Notes under the pieces: model-generated
Database searches by the model: none
What the model saw: the letters and a program-made list of their open reading frames with translations, nothing else
What the model was told of the DNA's origin: nothing
Assembly (NCBI RefSeq): GCF_965118895.1
Contig: NZ_CBCPJJ010000001.1
Span: 248,001-312,000, forward strand
Direction of reading: 5' to 3'
Source of the DNA: Rahnella inusitata_A
GTDB taxonomy: Bacteria > Pseudomonadota > Gammaproteobacteria > Enterobacterales > Enterobacteriaceae
Length of the DNA stretch: 64,000 nt
Program-made: the position numbers and the translations under genes
Part shown: piece after piece, positions 17,839-27,018 of the stretch
How the letters are laid out: every line of letters starts with the position of its first letter
Numbering within the stretch: the first letter of the stretch is position 1

Positions 17839-19182
17839 ATGGAAACAATCGTTTCATCAGCCAGTGCCGTAAAAAAAAGAACTAACGCGCGCTACTGGAT
17901 AGTGGTGATGTTATTTATCGTCACCTCCTTTAATTACGGCGATCGTGCGACATTATCTATTGCCGGTTCGGCAATGGCGAAAGATATCGGTCTGGATTCG
18001 GTCGGGATGGGTTATATTTTCTCGGCATTTTCGTGGGCCTATGTGATCGGACAAATACCCGGTGGCTGGTTGCTGGATAAATTCGGATCTAAAAAAGTTT
18101 ATTTCTACAGTATTTTCATCTGGTCTTTATTTACCTTGCTGCAAGGCTTTGTCGATGTATTCAGCGGCTTTGGCATTGTGGTCTCGCTGTTCGCGTTACG
18201 CTTTCTGGTCGGTCTGGCGGAAGCACCGTCTTTTCCGGGCAACAGCCGCATCGTTGCTGCGTGGTTCCCGGCGCAGGAGCGCGGCACTGCCGTTTCGATT
18301 TTTAACTCAGCACAGTACTTCGCCACGGTGATCTTTGCGCCGATCATGGGCTGGCTTACTCACGAAGTCGGCTGGTCACACGTCTTCTTCTTCATGGGCG
18401 GTCTGGGGATCATCCTGAGTTTTATCTGGCTGAAAGTGATCCACGATCCGAAAGATCATCCGGGTGTGAATCAGGCCGAACTGGATTACATGGAAGCGGG
18501 CGGTGCGCTGATCAATATGGATCAGAAGACGACCAAAAAAGCCGCCGTCAAAGGTGAAAAACTCTTCCAGATTAAACAATTAATGAAATCCCGCATGATG
18601 ATTGGTATCTACATTGGCCAGTATTGCATCAATGCGCTGACCTACTTTTTCATCACCTGGTTTCCGGTTTATCTGGTGCAGGCGCGGGGGATGTCGATCC
18701 TCAAAGCGGGGATGGTGGCGTCGGTGCCGGCGATTTGCGGGTTCCTCGGCGGCGTACTGGGCGGGATCATTTCCGACTGGCTGATGCGTAAAACCAATAA
18801 CCTCACGCTGTCACGCAAAGCGCCGATCGTTATCGGGATGCTGATGTCGATGTCGATGATTGCCTGTAACTATGTCGATACCGAGTGGATGGTGGTCGGC
18901 ATTATGGCGTTCGCCTTCTTTGGTAAAGGCCTTGGCGCGCTGGGCTGGGCGGTGATGGCCGATACCGCGCCGAAAGAAATCAGCGGGCTGAGCGGCGGGC
19001 TGTTCAACATGTTCGGCAACGTCTCCGGTATCGTCACGCCGATCGCTATTGGCTACATCATCGGCACCACCGGTTCCTTTAACGGCGCACTGATTTACGT
19101 CGGGATCCACGCGCTGCTGGCGGTCGTCAGCTATGTATTTATCGTTGGCAAAATCGAACGTATCCAGTTACGCCCGTTCTGA
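17839..19182 (+). CDS. gudP: D-glucarate/galactarate proton symporter GudP
   Basis: GudP is a 447-residue inner-membrane carrier of the anion:cation symporter branch of the major facilitator superfamily and imports D-glucarate (and related diacids). Visible features are the first helix with RYWIVVMLFIVTSFNYGDRATLSIAG, the motif GGWLLDKFGSKKVY between helices 2 and 3, RFLVGLAEAPSFPGNSR in helix 4, and a central cytoplasmic loop around residues 205-235. The frame is open for 37 codons upstream, but the ATG at 17839 has CCGGAG in front and gives the known N-terminus. It is the first gene of gudP-gudX-gudD. Confidence 0.93.
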   Translation: METIVSSASAVKKRTNARYWIVVMLFIVTSFNYGDRATLSIAGSAMAKDIGLDSVGMGYIFSAFSWAYVIGQIPGGWLLDKFGSKKVYFYSIFIWSLFTLLQGFVDVFSGFGIVVSLFALRFLVGLAEAPSFPGNSRIVAAWFPAQERGTAVSIFNSAQYFATVIFAPIMGWLTHEVGWSHVFFFMGGLGIILSFIWLKVIHDPKDHPGVNQAELDYMEAGGALINMDQKTTKKAAVKGEKLFQIKQLMKSRMMIGIYIGQYCINALTYFFITWFPVYLVQARGMSILKAGMVASVPAICGFLGGVLGGIISDWLMRKTNNLTLSRKAPIVIGMLMSMSMIACNYVDTEWMVVGIMAFAFFGKGLGALGWAVMADTAPKEISGLSGGLFNMFGNVSGIVTPIAIGYIIGTTGSFNGALIYVGIHALLAVVSYVFIVGKIERIQLRPF

Positions 19183-19201
19183 CCTACAGAAAAGGAGAAA
19201 C

Positions 19202-20560
19202 ATGATGAATACGCAATCTTCCCCGATCATCACTGATATGCAGGTCATTCCTGTGGCAGGGCACGACAGTATGCTGATGAACATCGGCGGCGCGCACGGG
19301 GCATACTTCACCCGTAATATCGTGATTTTGACCGACAGCGCGGGCAATACCGGCGTGGGCGAAGCGCCGGGTGGCGAAGTGATTTACACCACGTTGGTGG
19401 ATGCCATTACACAGGTTAAAGGCCAGGAAGTGGCGCGGATGAACCGGTTGGTGCATCAGATTCACACCGGTAATCAGTCATCGGATTTTGATTCATTCGG
19501 CAAAGGCGCGTGGACGTTTGAACTGCGCGTTAACGCCGTTGCCGCACTGGAAGCCGCACTGCTCGATCTGATGGGGAAATTCCTCGGCGTGCCGGTCTGT
19601 GAACTTCTCGGGCCGGGTAAGCAGCGCGATGAAGTGACGGTGCTCGGCTATCTGTTTTACATCGGTGACCGGCAGAAAACCGATCTTCCCTATCTGGATG
19701 GCGGACAGGGAGTAGGGAAACAGGGCAGGCACGAGTGGTATCAGCTGCGCCATCAGGAGGCAATGAACAGCGACGCCGTCGTGCAGCTGGCGGAAGCGGC
19801 GCAGGATCGCTACGGCTTTAAAGACTTCAAACTCAAAGGCGGCGTGCTGCCGGGCGAGCAGGAGATCGACGCGGTGAAAGCGCTGGCAAAACGTTTTCCG
19901 GATGCGCGGATCACCGTCGACCCTAACGGTGCGTGGCTGCTGGATGAAGCGATTGGTCTGTGCAAAAACATGCAGGGGATCCTCAGCTATGCCGAAGATC
20001 CGTGTGGCGCAGAGCAAGGCTTCTCAGGTCGTGAAGTGATGGCTGAATTTCGGCGGGCGACCGGTCTGCCGGTGGCCACTAACATGATCGCCACCAACTG
20101 GCGCGAGATGCAGCACGCGGTCATGTTGCAGTCGGTGGATATTCCGCTGGCGGATCCGCATTTCTGGACCATGCAGGGCGCGGTGCGCGTCGCCCAGCTG
20201 TGCGATGACTGGGGGCTGACGTGGGGTTGCCACTCCAACAATCACTTCGATATTTCTCTGGCGATGTTCACCCACGTGGGCGCCGCTGCACCGGGCAAAC
20301 CGACCGCCATCGATACGCACTGGATCTGGCAGGAAGGCAATCAGCGCCTGACCAAAGAGCCGCTGCACATCGTGAACGGCAAAATCAAAGTCCCTGAAAA
20401 ACCGGGGCTCGGCGTGGAGATCGACATGGATCAAATCCATCGCGCCCATGAACTGCACAAGAAGCTGCCGACCGGTGCGCGTAATGATGCCGCCGCGATG
20501 CAGTATCTGATCCCCGGCTGGACCTTCGATCGTAAGCGTCCGGCAATGGGCCGTGGTTAA
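19202..20560 (+). CDS. gudX: Glucarate dehydratase-related protein GudX
   Basis: This 452-residue enolase-superfamily protein is about 65-70% like its neighbour GudD by eye. It retains the catalytic landmarks: the KxK motif in FKDFKLKGGVL, the metal-ligand segments VDPNGAW and YAEDPCGAEQGFSG, ATNMI, and the histidine region GCHSNNHFDIS. In E. coli GudX is a low-activity paralogue of glucarate dehydratase with no settled separate role. A perfect AAAAGGAG precedes the ATG at 19202. It sits between gudP and gudD, 19 bases after gudP. Confidence 0.9.
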   Translation: MMNTQSSPIITDMQVIPVAGHDSMLMNIGGAHGAYFTRNIVILTDSAGNTGVGEAPGGEVIYTTLVDAITQVKGQEVARMNRLVHQIHTGNQSSDFDSFGKGAWTFELRVNAVAALEAALLDLMGKFLGVPVCELLGPGKQRDEVTVLGYLFYIGDRQKTDLPYLDGGQGVGKQGRHEWYQLRHQEAMNSDAVVQLAEAAQDRYGFKDFKLKGGVLPGEQEIDAVKALAKRFPDARITVDPNGAWLLDEAIGLCKNMQGILSYAEDPCGAEQGFSGREVMAEFRRATGLPVATNMIATNWREMQHAVMLQSVDIPLADPHFWTMQGAVRVAQLCDDWGLTWGCHSNNHFDISLAMFTHVGAAAPGKPTAIDTHWIWQEGNQRLTKEPLHIVNGKIKVPEKPGLGVEIDMDQIHRAHELHKKLPTGARNDAAAMQYLIPGWTFDRKRPAMGRG

Positions 20561-20585
20561 GAATTTTGATTAATAAGGAGCACAT

Positions 20586-21923
20586 ATGACCTCTTACTCT
20601 GCGCCAAAAATTGTTTCCATGCAGGTGATCCCGGTAGCCGGACACGACAGTATGCTGCTGAATCTCAGCGGCGCACACGCACCGTTTTTCACCCGTAACA
20701 TCCTGATCCTCAAGGACAGCAGCGGTAATACCGGCGTCGGCGAAGTGCCCGGCGGCGAGAAAATCCGCCAGACTCTGGAGGATTCTTCACTGCTGGTTGT
20801 CGGCAAAACGCTCGGTGAATACAAAAACGTCATGACCGCCGTGCGTGAGAAATTCGCCGATCGCGATGCGTCCGGCCGCGGGCTGCAAACCTTTGATCTG
20901 CGCACCACCATTCACGTCGTCACCGCGATCGAAGCAGCGATGCTGGATCTGCTCGGCCAGCATCTCGGCGTCACGGTGGCCTCGTTACTCGGTGACGGTC
21001 AGCAGCGCGATGAAGTCGAAATGCTCGGCTATTTGTTTTACATCGGCGATCGCAATAAAACCTCGCTTGGTTATCAGAGTCAGCCGGACGACGCCTGCGA
21101 CTGGTATCGTCTGCGTCATGAAGAAGCACTGACTCCGGCGGCAGTTGTGCGTCTGGCGGAAGCTGCGTATGAAAAATATGGCTTCAACGATTTCAAACTC
21201 AAAGGCGGCGTACTGGCGGGCAGCGAAGAAGCAGAAGCCGTTACTGCGCTGGCACAGCGATTCCCGCAGGCGCGGATCACGCTCGATCCGAACGGTGCCT
21301 GGTCGCTGGCCGAAGCGATCGCACTCGGCAAACAGCTGCGCGGCGTGCTGGCGTATGCCGAAGATCCGTGTGGCGCAGAGCAGGGCTTCTCCGGGCGCGA
21401 AGTCATGGCGGAATTCCGCCGGGCCACCGGTCTGCCGACCGCGACCAATATGATCGCCACCGACTGGCGTCAGATGGGGCATACCCTCCAGCTAAAATCG
21501 GTGGATATCCCGCTGGCGGATCCGCATTTCTGGACCATGCAGGGTTCAGTGCGCGTGGCGCAGATGTGCCACGAATGGGGCCTGACGTGGGGCTCACATT
21601 CCAACAACCACTTTGATATCTCACTGGCGATGTTCACTCAGGTAGCCGCTGCCGCACCGGGTAAAATCACCGCCATCGACACCCACTGGATCTGGCAGGA
21701 AGGCAATCAGCGCCTGACCAAAGAGCCGTTGCAGATAAAAGGCGGCAAAGTTCGCGTCCCGGAACAACCGGGTCTGGGCGTTGAGCTGGATATGGATCAG
21801 GTGATGAAAGCCCACGAGCTGTACAAAGGCATGGGTCTCGGCGCGCGCGACGATGCGCAGGGGATGCAGTTCCTGGTGCCGGACTGGAAGTTTGATCCGA
21901 AAAGGCCGTGTCTGGTGCGGTAA
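20586..21923 (+). CDS. gudD: Glucarate dehydratase GudD
   Basis: GudD dehydrates D-glucarate (and L-idarate) to 5-keto-4-deoxy-D-glucarate in the cytoplasm. The 445-residue sequence carries the mandelate-racemase-type active site: FNDFKLKGGVL with the paired lysines, LDPNGAW and AEDPCG metal ligands, TNMIATDW, and the catalytic histidine in GSHSNNHFDIS. AAGGAG precedes the ATG. It is the last gene of the operon and is followed by a strong terminator. The downstream gar enzymes are not in this window. Confidence 0.95.
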   Translation: MTSYSAPKIVSMQVIPVAGHDSMLLNLSGAHAPFFTRNILILKDSSGNTGVGEVPGGEKIRQTLEDSSLLVVGKTLGEYKNVMTAVREKFADRDASGRGLQTFDLRTTIHVVTAIEAAMLDLLGQHLGVTVASLLGDGQQRDEVEMLGYLFYIGDRNKTSLGYQSQPDDACDWYRLRHEEALTPAAVVRLAEAAYEKYGFNDFKLKGGVLAGSEEAEAVTALAQRFPQARITLDPNGAWSLAEAIALGKQLRGVLAYAEDPCGAEQGFSGREVMAEFRRATGLPTATNMIATDWRQMGHTLQLKSVDIPLADPHFWTMQGSVRVAQMCHEWGLTWGSHSNNHFDISLAMFTQVAAAAPGKITAIDTHWIWQEGNQRLTKEPLQIKGGKVRVPEQPGLGVELDMDQVMKAHELYKGMGLGARDDAQGMQFLVPDWKFDPKRPCLVR

Positions 21924-21937
21924 GCGCTTATGCACAT

Positions 21938-21967
21938 AAAAAAGCCTCTCAGTTGAGAGGCTTTTTA
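21938..21967. terminator. Intrinsic terminator between gudD and the AroE-like gene
   Basis: AGCCTCTC / GAGAGGCT with an AGTT loop is preceded by an A run and followed by TTTTT. It can serve gudD and the convergent dehydrogenase gene. Confidence 0.9.
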
Positions 21968-21983
21968 CATTATGGCAGGAAAC

Positions 21984-22802
21984 TTAGCCCCGCGCGTGCG
22001 CCGCGGCTTGCTCAATCAGCTCATCAGACGGACGTTTACCGGTATAGAGAACAAACTGCTCGACGGCCTGCAATGCGGCGACTTCTTCGCCGGTGATGAC
22101 TTTCTTACCCTGTTCGTGGCCATAGCGGATAAGTGGCGTCCCGCCCGGCGCGACCACCACGTCAAACACGGTGCTGGCGCGGTCAATCACCTGCGGTTCA
22201 AACGACAAAGCGTCAGCTTCCTGAGCACCAGGCATACCGATTGGCGTGACGTTCACCACCATATCCACCGGCAAATCGCCCACTTCGGCTCTCCATTCAT
22301 AACCATATTCTTCAGCCAGCGCGCGGCCGTTGGCTTCGTTGCGGGCAATGATGTACCCCTTTTTGAATCCGGCGTCACGAATGGCGGCAACCACCGCTTT
22401 ACCCATACCGCCGCTGCCGCGCAGCGCGAAGACCGCATCACGCGGGACTTTATGGCTGTCGAGCAGTTTGGCGACGGCGATGTAGTCAGTGTTGTAGGCG
22501 CGCAGGAAACCGTCGTCGTTGACGATGGTGTTGACCGACTGAATGGCAGTGGCGGACGGATCCAGTTCATCGAGGAACGGAATACAGGCTTCTTTGAACG
22601 GCATGGACACCGCGCAGCCGCGGATCCCCAGCGCACGCACGCCTTTGACTGCGGATTCGATATCTTTGGTGCTGAAGGCTTTGTAGACGAAGTTCAGGTC
22701 TAACGCCTGATACAGGTAATTATGAAAACGGGTACCGAAATTTCCCGGACGACCGGAAAGGGACATACATAACTGCGTGTCTTTGTTGATTTCCCGACTC
22801 AT
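21984..22802 (-). CDS. Shikimate dehydrogenase-like protein (AroE paralogue)
   Basis: This 272-residue protein belongs to the shikimate/quinate dehydrogenase superfamily. The N-terminal domain has the substrate-site residues LCMSLSGRPGNFG (the usual SxS is modified to SLSG), VSMPFKEACIPFLDEL and NTIVNDDGFLRAYNTDY; the C-terminal Rossmann part has RGSGGMGKAVVAAIRDAG in place of the usual GAGG and VVNVTPIGM. These changes resemble the HI0607-type group rather than true AroE, so it is probably not the main shikimate-pathway enzyme. The promoter would lie in 22803-22934. Its neighbours do not give a pathway. Confidence 0.8.
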   Translation of the reverse strand: MSREINKDTQLCMSLSGRPGNFGTRFHNYLYQALDLNFVYKAFSTKDIESAVKGVRALGIRGCAVSMPFKEACIPFLDELDPSATAIQSVNTIVNDDGFLRAYNTDYIAVAKLLDSHKVPRDAVFALRGSGGMGKAVVAAIRDAGFKKGYIIARNEANGRALAEEYGYEWRAEVGDLPVDMVVNVTPIGMPGAQEADALSFEPQVIDRASTVFDVVVAPGGTPLIRYGHEQGKKVITGEEVAALQAVEQFVLYTGKRPSDELIEQAAAHARG

Positions 22803-22934
22803 GATGTTCTCCTAATAGGGTAATTTTGATCTCTTTGAACCTTAGCTGAAACGTTACAACCCTACAATAATCATGTTGCCGGGCTGGCGGTGAAATTCTT
22901 GTTTACCTCTCCTGTTCAGGATTTATTCGGATCT

Positions 22935-23735
22935 TTAAAACATCGTGTTAATTTCTGAGTAGGGTGCTGCTTTTTCCAACATCGACGTCATTTCATCCTG
23001 TTGCAGGAATCCGCTGACCAGCTGTGCATTATGCGCCCATAACGTTTGCGGCAACCAGGAACCGGCGCTCAGGCGGCGTACGCCAAGGCCTGCGAGTTCA
23101 GTGACCGGGGGCAGACCCGGCCAGACCGCCACGTTGAGCAGCAGATGAGTGCCGTCAGCAATGGCGCGTATTTCGTTACTCTCCGCGAGGCCCAGTACAA
23201 AAATGCCGTTGGCACCGGCCTCGCTGTAAGCCCGCGCCCGCGTCAGGACTTCAGCCACTTTTTCAGCCGCAGGAACTAAATTACGTGCATAAACGTCGGT
23301 GCGCACGTTGATATAAAGATCGACTCCGTGTCGGATGCTGGCCGCTCTTATGGCCTCGATTTTGCGGCACAACAATTGCGGATCGCCTGCACCATCCTCA
23401 ATATTGATACCGACAACCCCTGTATCCATAAACCGGGATACAGTTAATGCCACTGTCGCCGGATCCTCGCTGTAACCGCCCTCGATATCCACGGAAAGCG
23501 GCACTGAAATCACCCGAAAAATGGACGCAGCACGGGCGACATATTCCTCTGCTGGCAGGTGATTGCCGTCGCGGTAGCCAAGAGACCACGCGACGCCCGC
23601 GCTGGTGGTGGCGATCGCTGCTGCTCCCAGACTCTCTATATGGCGTGCGCTGCCTGCGTCCCAGGCATTGGGTAGTTTTAGCGGAATATCCTGCTGATGA
23701 AGGGTGTGGAACAGGCTGGCAGAGGGCGTTTTCAT
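22935..23735 (-). CDS. Isocitrate lyase/PEP mutase family protein
   Basis: This 266-residue protein has the phosphoenolpyruvate mutase/isocitrate lyase barrel: PNAWDAGSARHIESLG, ATTSAGVAWSLGYRDG, the metal-binding VPLSVDIEGGYSEDP and GINIEDGAG, and the exit strand ANGIFVLGL. Members cleave or form C-C or C-P bonds of 2-oxo-acid-like substrates (methylisocitrate, oxaloacetate, phosphonopyruvate). The catalytic cysteine motif of true isocitrate lyase (KKCGH) is absent, so that activity is unlikely. The substrate is unknown. A LysR regulator is encoded divergently 91 bases away and probably controls it. Confidence 0.82.
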   Translation of the reverse strand: MKTPSASLFHTLHQQDIPLKLPNAWDAGSARHIESLGAAAIATTSAGVAWSLGYRDGNHLPAEEYVARAASIFRVISVPLSVDIEGGYSEDPATVALTVSRFMDTGVVGINIEDGAGDPQLLCRKIEAIRAASIRHGVDLYINVRTDVYARNLVPAAEKVAEVLTRARAYSEAGANGIFVLGLAESNEIRAIADGTHLLLNVAVWPGLPPVTELAGLGVRRLSAGSWLPQTLWAHNAQLVSGFLQQDEMTSMLEKAAPYSEINTMF

Positions 23736-23826
23736 GGAAGGCTCCTTAAAAAAGAATCATTCTAATCATGCTAAATTTTCTTGATAATAGCCGGAAATAA
23801 CATTCATTCTTTCTCTGAGAGCATTA

Positions 23827-24717
23827 ATGAACGCGCCTTCCCTGCATCTGGTACAAACTTTTGTCGCGGTGGTTGAACATCACAGTTTTGCCCGGGCGGC
23901 CAGCGCGCTGGGCATTACGCCATCTTCCGTCAGTCGTTTTATTAAAACACTGGAACAGGAGCTCGGCACAACGCTGCTGAACCGGACCACCCGGGCCATG
24001 TCGCTGACAGAAACCGGCAAGCGATATTACGGCGAATGCCATCAGGCGCTGTTGCAGCTCAATAACGCTGCCGGAAGGGTGCGTGATGAACAGACACTTC
24101 CCTATGGCGTACTGGTCGTGAGTGCGCCGGTTGCTTTCGGTCATACGCACATCGTGCCTTATCTGAGTGAGTTTCTGGCGAGCTGTCCGCAGGTGCAGTT
24201 AGATCTGCGTCTGAGCGATGACTATGCCGATCTGGTTTCGGAGGGCATCATGCTGGCCTTTCGAATCGGGCGCATGAAGGATTCTTCCCTGATCGCCCAT
24301 AAGATGCTGGATAACCGGCGGATCCTGGTGGCGGCGCCTGCCTATCTGGAAAAACGCGGCAGTCCTGCGACCTTAGAAGATCTCAATCAGCATGAGTGCA
24401 TTGTCTCCTCCGCCAGTCAGGACGGCGTGCTATGGCGCGTATTTTCGAACGCAGAAGAACGCACACTGGCACCAAAAGGCTCGGTCAAAGTTGATAATGC
24501 CGATGCCGCGCGACGGTTATGTATTGATGGTCAGGGTATCGCTTTTCATTCCGCCGTCACCATGGCGGCGGCGATTGCCGCAGGGGATCTGGTGCAGATA
24601 TTGCCGCAATGGACAGGGCGGGAAACCGGTGTTTATTGTGTGCGCCCCAGCCGGCGTACCGGTCCGGCGGCGAAAGCGCTTCTCGATTTTTTGGCCGCAC
24701 GCTGGCAGCGAAAATGA
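23827..24717 (+). CDS. LysR-family transcriptional regulator
   Basis: This 296-residue regulator starts with the LysR helix-turn-helix (SFARAASALGITPSSVSRFI, then LEQELGTTLLNRTTRAMSLT) and continues with an effector-binding domain (VSAPVAFGHTHIVPYLSEFL). It is transcribed away from the isocitrate lyase/PEP mutase family gene with 91 bases between starts, the classical arrangement for a LysR protein and its target. The inducer cannot be read from the sequence. Confidence 0.88.
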   Translation: MNAPSLHLVQTFVAVVEHHSFARAASALGITPSSVSRFIKTLEQELGTTLLNRTTRAMSLTETGKRYYGECHQALLQLNNAAGRVRDEQTLPYGVLVVSAPVAFGHTHIVPYLSEFLASCPQVQLDLRLSDDYADLVSEGIMLAFRIGRMKDSSLIAHKMLDNRRILVAAPAYLEKRGSPATLEDLNQHECIVSSASQDGVLWRVFSNAEERTLAPKGSVKVDNADAARRLCIDGQGIAFHSAVTMAAAIAAGDLVQILPQWTGRETGVYCVRPSRRTGPAAKALLDFLAARWQRK

Positions 24718-24769
24718 CGATCGGGTGATATCCGTTATACTTACCGGATACGCATAAGCGGAGGCGGCT

Positions 24770-25423
24770 ATGAATTTAGATCTTTTTGATCACCCCGATT
24801 TTCATTCCAACTGGCGTGAGGATCTTTGCCCCGGCGCGGTGGTTTTGCGCGGTGCGGCGCTGGAGGATGACGTAAGGCTGCTGGCGGAAATTGACCGGAT
24901 CGCCGGGCTGGTGCCGTTTCAGTATCGTGCAACGCCGGGCGGTTATGCGATGTCGGTGGCGATGACCAACTGCGGGGATTTTGGCTGGGTGACCGACAAA
25001 GCCGGTTACCGTTATCAGGCCACCTCGCCGGAAAATCAGCAGCAGTGGCCTGCAATGCCCGCATTGTTTCGCGCCATCGCCGTGAAGGCGGCACAAGAGG
25101 CGGGCTTCCCCGGTTTTGATCCCGATGCGTGTCTCATCAACCGGTATCAGCCGGGGGCGAAAATGAGTCTGCATCAGGATAAAGATGAGCATGATTTCGG
25201 GCAGCCGATAGTCTCCGTCTCGCTCGGATTACCGGCGGTTTTTCAGTTCGGCGGGATGGAGCGCAGCGACAAAACACAGCGTGTTCAGCTTACGCACAGC
25301 GATATCGTGGTGTGGGGCGGCCCATCGCGGCTGCGCTATCACGGCGTTTTGCCACTGAAAGCGGGAGAGCATCCGCTTACCGGATCGTATCGGTTTAACC
25401 TGACGTTCCGAAAAGCCAGTTAA
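24770..25423 (+). CDS. alkB: DNA oxidative demethylase AlkB
   Basis: AlkB removes methyl groups from 1-methyladenine and 3-methylcytosine by Fe(II)/2-oxoglutarate-dependent oxidation. The 217-residue protein has the iron ligands HQDKDE (residues about 133-138) and the distal histidine in SRLRYHGVLPL, the 2-oxoglutarate arginine in GSYRFNLTFRKA, and the substrate-binding loop MSVAMTNCGDFGWVTD. In E. coli alkB follows ada in one operon; here no ada is adjacent and the gene appears to stand alone after the LysR gene. AAGCGGAGGCGGCT provides a strong ribosome-binding site. Confidence 0.94.
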   Translation: MNLDLFDHPDFHSNWREDLCPGAVVLRGAALEDDVRLLAEIDRIAGLVPFQYRATPGGYAMSVAMTNCGDFGWVTDKAGYRYQATSPENQQQWPAMPALFRAIAVKAAQEAGFPGFDPDACLINRYQPGAKMSLHQDKDEHDFGQPIVSVSLGLPAVFQFGGMERSDKTQRVQLTHSDIVVWGGPSRLRYHGVLPLKAGEHPLTGSYRFNLTFRKAS

Positions 25424-25524
25424 CGCAGTGAAAAGGCTGTAAAGCGCAGGACTTTGTCCTCATTCTGCTTTACACTGCCGCCCTGCAAAATAGACATCTT
25501 GAACGAATAATTAGGCGGTAAGCG

Positions 25525-26004
25525 ATGAACGGCGTAATCACAACCTGGTTTGAAGATAAAGGTTTCGGTTTTATCAAAGATGAAAACGGCGATAACCGTT
25601 ATTTCCACGTTATTAAAGTCGCAAACCCGGATCTGATTAAGAAAGACGCGGTAGTTACCTTTGAGCCGACCACCAATAATAAGGGCCTGTCTGCCTTTGC
25701 GGTGAAAGTCGAGCCAGAGAGCAAATACATCTTTATTGCCGGTGAGCGCATTAAAATCACCAGCATCAAATCCTTCCTTGCGTTCAGCGAAGAAGTGCCG
25801 GCAGATTCTCAGATCGACAAAGAGAACGCCGTGCTGTCCGTGGGCCTGCTGATGAACCGCATCCGCCCGCAGGAAGAAGAGAAAAAAGCGGCCACGCGCA
25901 CGCTGAAAAAACTGGCGATCACCACCTTCCAGAACACCACCCACGTGTTCTCTGAAGATGAAATTGACGTCGATGCCACCATGAAAATCCTTAAAGGCCT
26001 GTAA
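25525..26004 (+). CDS. Cold-shock-domain protein with a C-terminal extension
   Basis: This 159-residue protein starts with a cold-shock domain (residues 1-70): MNGVITTWFEDKGFGFIKDE carries RNP1 and NRYFHV carries RNP2, implying single-stranded RNA or DNA binding. The rest is unlike CspA: a hydrophobic segment ESKYIFIAGERIKITSIKSF and a charged C-terminal region (RPQEEEKKAATRTLKKLAI, EDEIDVDATMKILKGL). It is cytoplasmic, with no signal or membrane segment. I do not recognise a named family for the extension. It ends at a hairpin shared with the convergent Csu operon. Confidence 0.75.
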   Translation: MNGVITTWFEDKGFGFIKDENGDNRYFHVIKVANPDLIKKDAVVTFEPTTNNKGLSAFAVKVEPESKYIFIAGERIKITSIKSFLAFSEEVPADSQIDKENAVLSVGLLMNRIRPQEEEKKAATRTLKKLAITTFQNTTHVFSEDEIDVDATMKILKGL

Positions 26005-26013
26005 GCCTTTCGG

Positions 26014-26036
26014 CCGGTGCGTTCCCCGCGCACCGG
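26014..26036. terminator. Hairpin between the cold-shock-domain gene and csuE
   Basis: CCGGTGCG / CGCACCGG forms an 8-bp stem with a TTCCCCG loop between two convergent genes. T runs are short, so termination strength is uncertain. Confidence 0.6.
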
Positions 26037-26052
26037 TTCTGTTCCCCCTTCT

Positions 26053-27018
26053 TTAATACGTCACCGTCACCCGTACCGTATCGCTGTAATTTCCGGCGGG
26101 CACGTTCGCCTGCGTGGCATTTACCGTCGCGGTATACGGAATGCTTTGTGATAAACCGGTCCCCGTCGCTCCGGTATCGTTCGCATTCGTCCACACCGTC
26201 GCATCGGATTTGAGTAACTGGTATTGCAGATAGCTGGTCACCGAGTTGACCGTCGATGACATCTGCCGGTACGAGCCGTTGCTGGTGTTGCTGCTCTTAA
26301 GGTTAACGCTGTACGTCGCGCCGAGCGTGCAGCGGACGCTCAGTGCGTTAGAGGTGACAGAGGCGAAGCCTGCCGGGAACGCTGCCGGGCCGAAATTGAC
26401 GTTGGGGGCGCTGTCGATATAGCAATAGTTGGTGACTACCAGCGAAACGGCGATGGCAGTATTGGCGGTGCCATCGGTGTATACGCACAACCCGAGCGCG
26501 CCGACAAAACAGATATGGTATGCCCAGCTGATGTTGATGGTATCGCTGTAAGTCCCGGCCTGCAGGTTGGAGCCGGTGGAGGTTTTCAGATACAGCGGCA
26601 GGCTGCCGTCGCTGGCGTTGAATAACCCCAGCAGGCCAAGCAGCGTGGTGCTGCTCCAGGTGGTCGAGGCGCCGACGTTAACCGGCGTCGCGCAGGCGCT
26701 GTCCTGACAAATAATGTAGGGCAGATACTGTTTACTGGTGCCGTTATACAGCCTTGCTGTTGTGCCAGAAGCATTAGCCGTCGAGGCTATGGTCGCCGTT
26801 ACCGTATTGGTGCTGAGCAACGAAAGCACGCTGCCGGTGCACACAAAACCGCTGGTGGCCGTCACCAGTTCGGCGGTGGTGCCGACGGTGAACGAGTTGT
26901 TGGAGGCAAAAGTGCCTGCGCCAGAAGAGCTGGTACAGGCGGCCTGAGCGGCCTGAATGCTGAAAAGCAGCATGCCGGACATCAGCACTCTGACCGTCCA
27001 TCTACGGATTTTGTTCAT
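26053..27018 (-). CDS. csuE: Csu-type pilus tip adhesin (two spore-coat-U domains)
   Basis: This 321-residue exported protein is the last gene of the Csu operon. After a signal peptide (LMSGMLLFSIQAAQAA) it has two spore-coat-U-like domains: an N-terminal one (about residues 25-180) that would carry the tip binding loops, and a C-terminal pilin domain (about 185-321) with NYCYIDSAPNVNFGPAAF, LSVRCTLGATYSVNL and the closing strand YSDTVRVTVTY. The layout matches CsuE of Acinetobacter, which mediates attachment to surfaces. The start overlaps the usher gene end by 17 bases and has GGAGAG upstream. Confidence 0.85.
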   Translation of the reverse strand: MNKIRRWTVRVLMSGMLLFSIQAAQAACTSSSGAGTFASNNSFTVGTTAELVTATSGFVCTGSVLSLLSTNTVTATIASTANASGTTARLYNGTSKQYLPYIICQDSACATPVNVGASTTWSSTTLLGLLGLFNASDGSLPLYLKTSTGSNLQAGTYSDTINISWAYHICFVGALGLCVYTDGTANTAIAVSLVVTNYCYIDSAPNVNFGPAAFPAGFASVTSNALSVRCTLGATYSVNLKSSNTSNGSYRQMSSTVNSVTSYLQYQLLKSDATVWTNANDTGATGTGLSQSIPYTATVNATQANVPAGNYSDTVRVTVTY

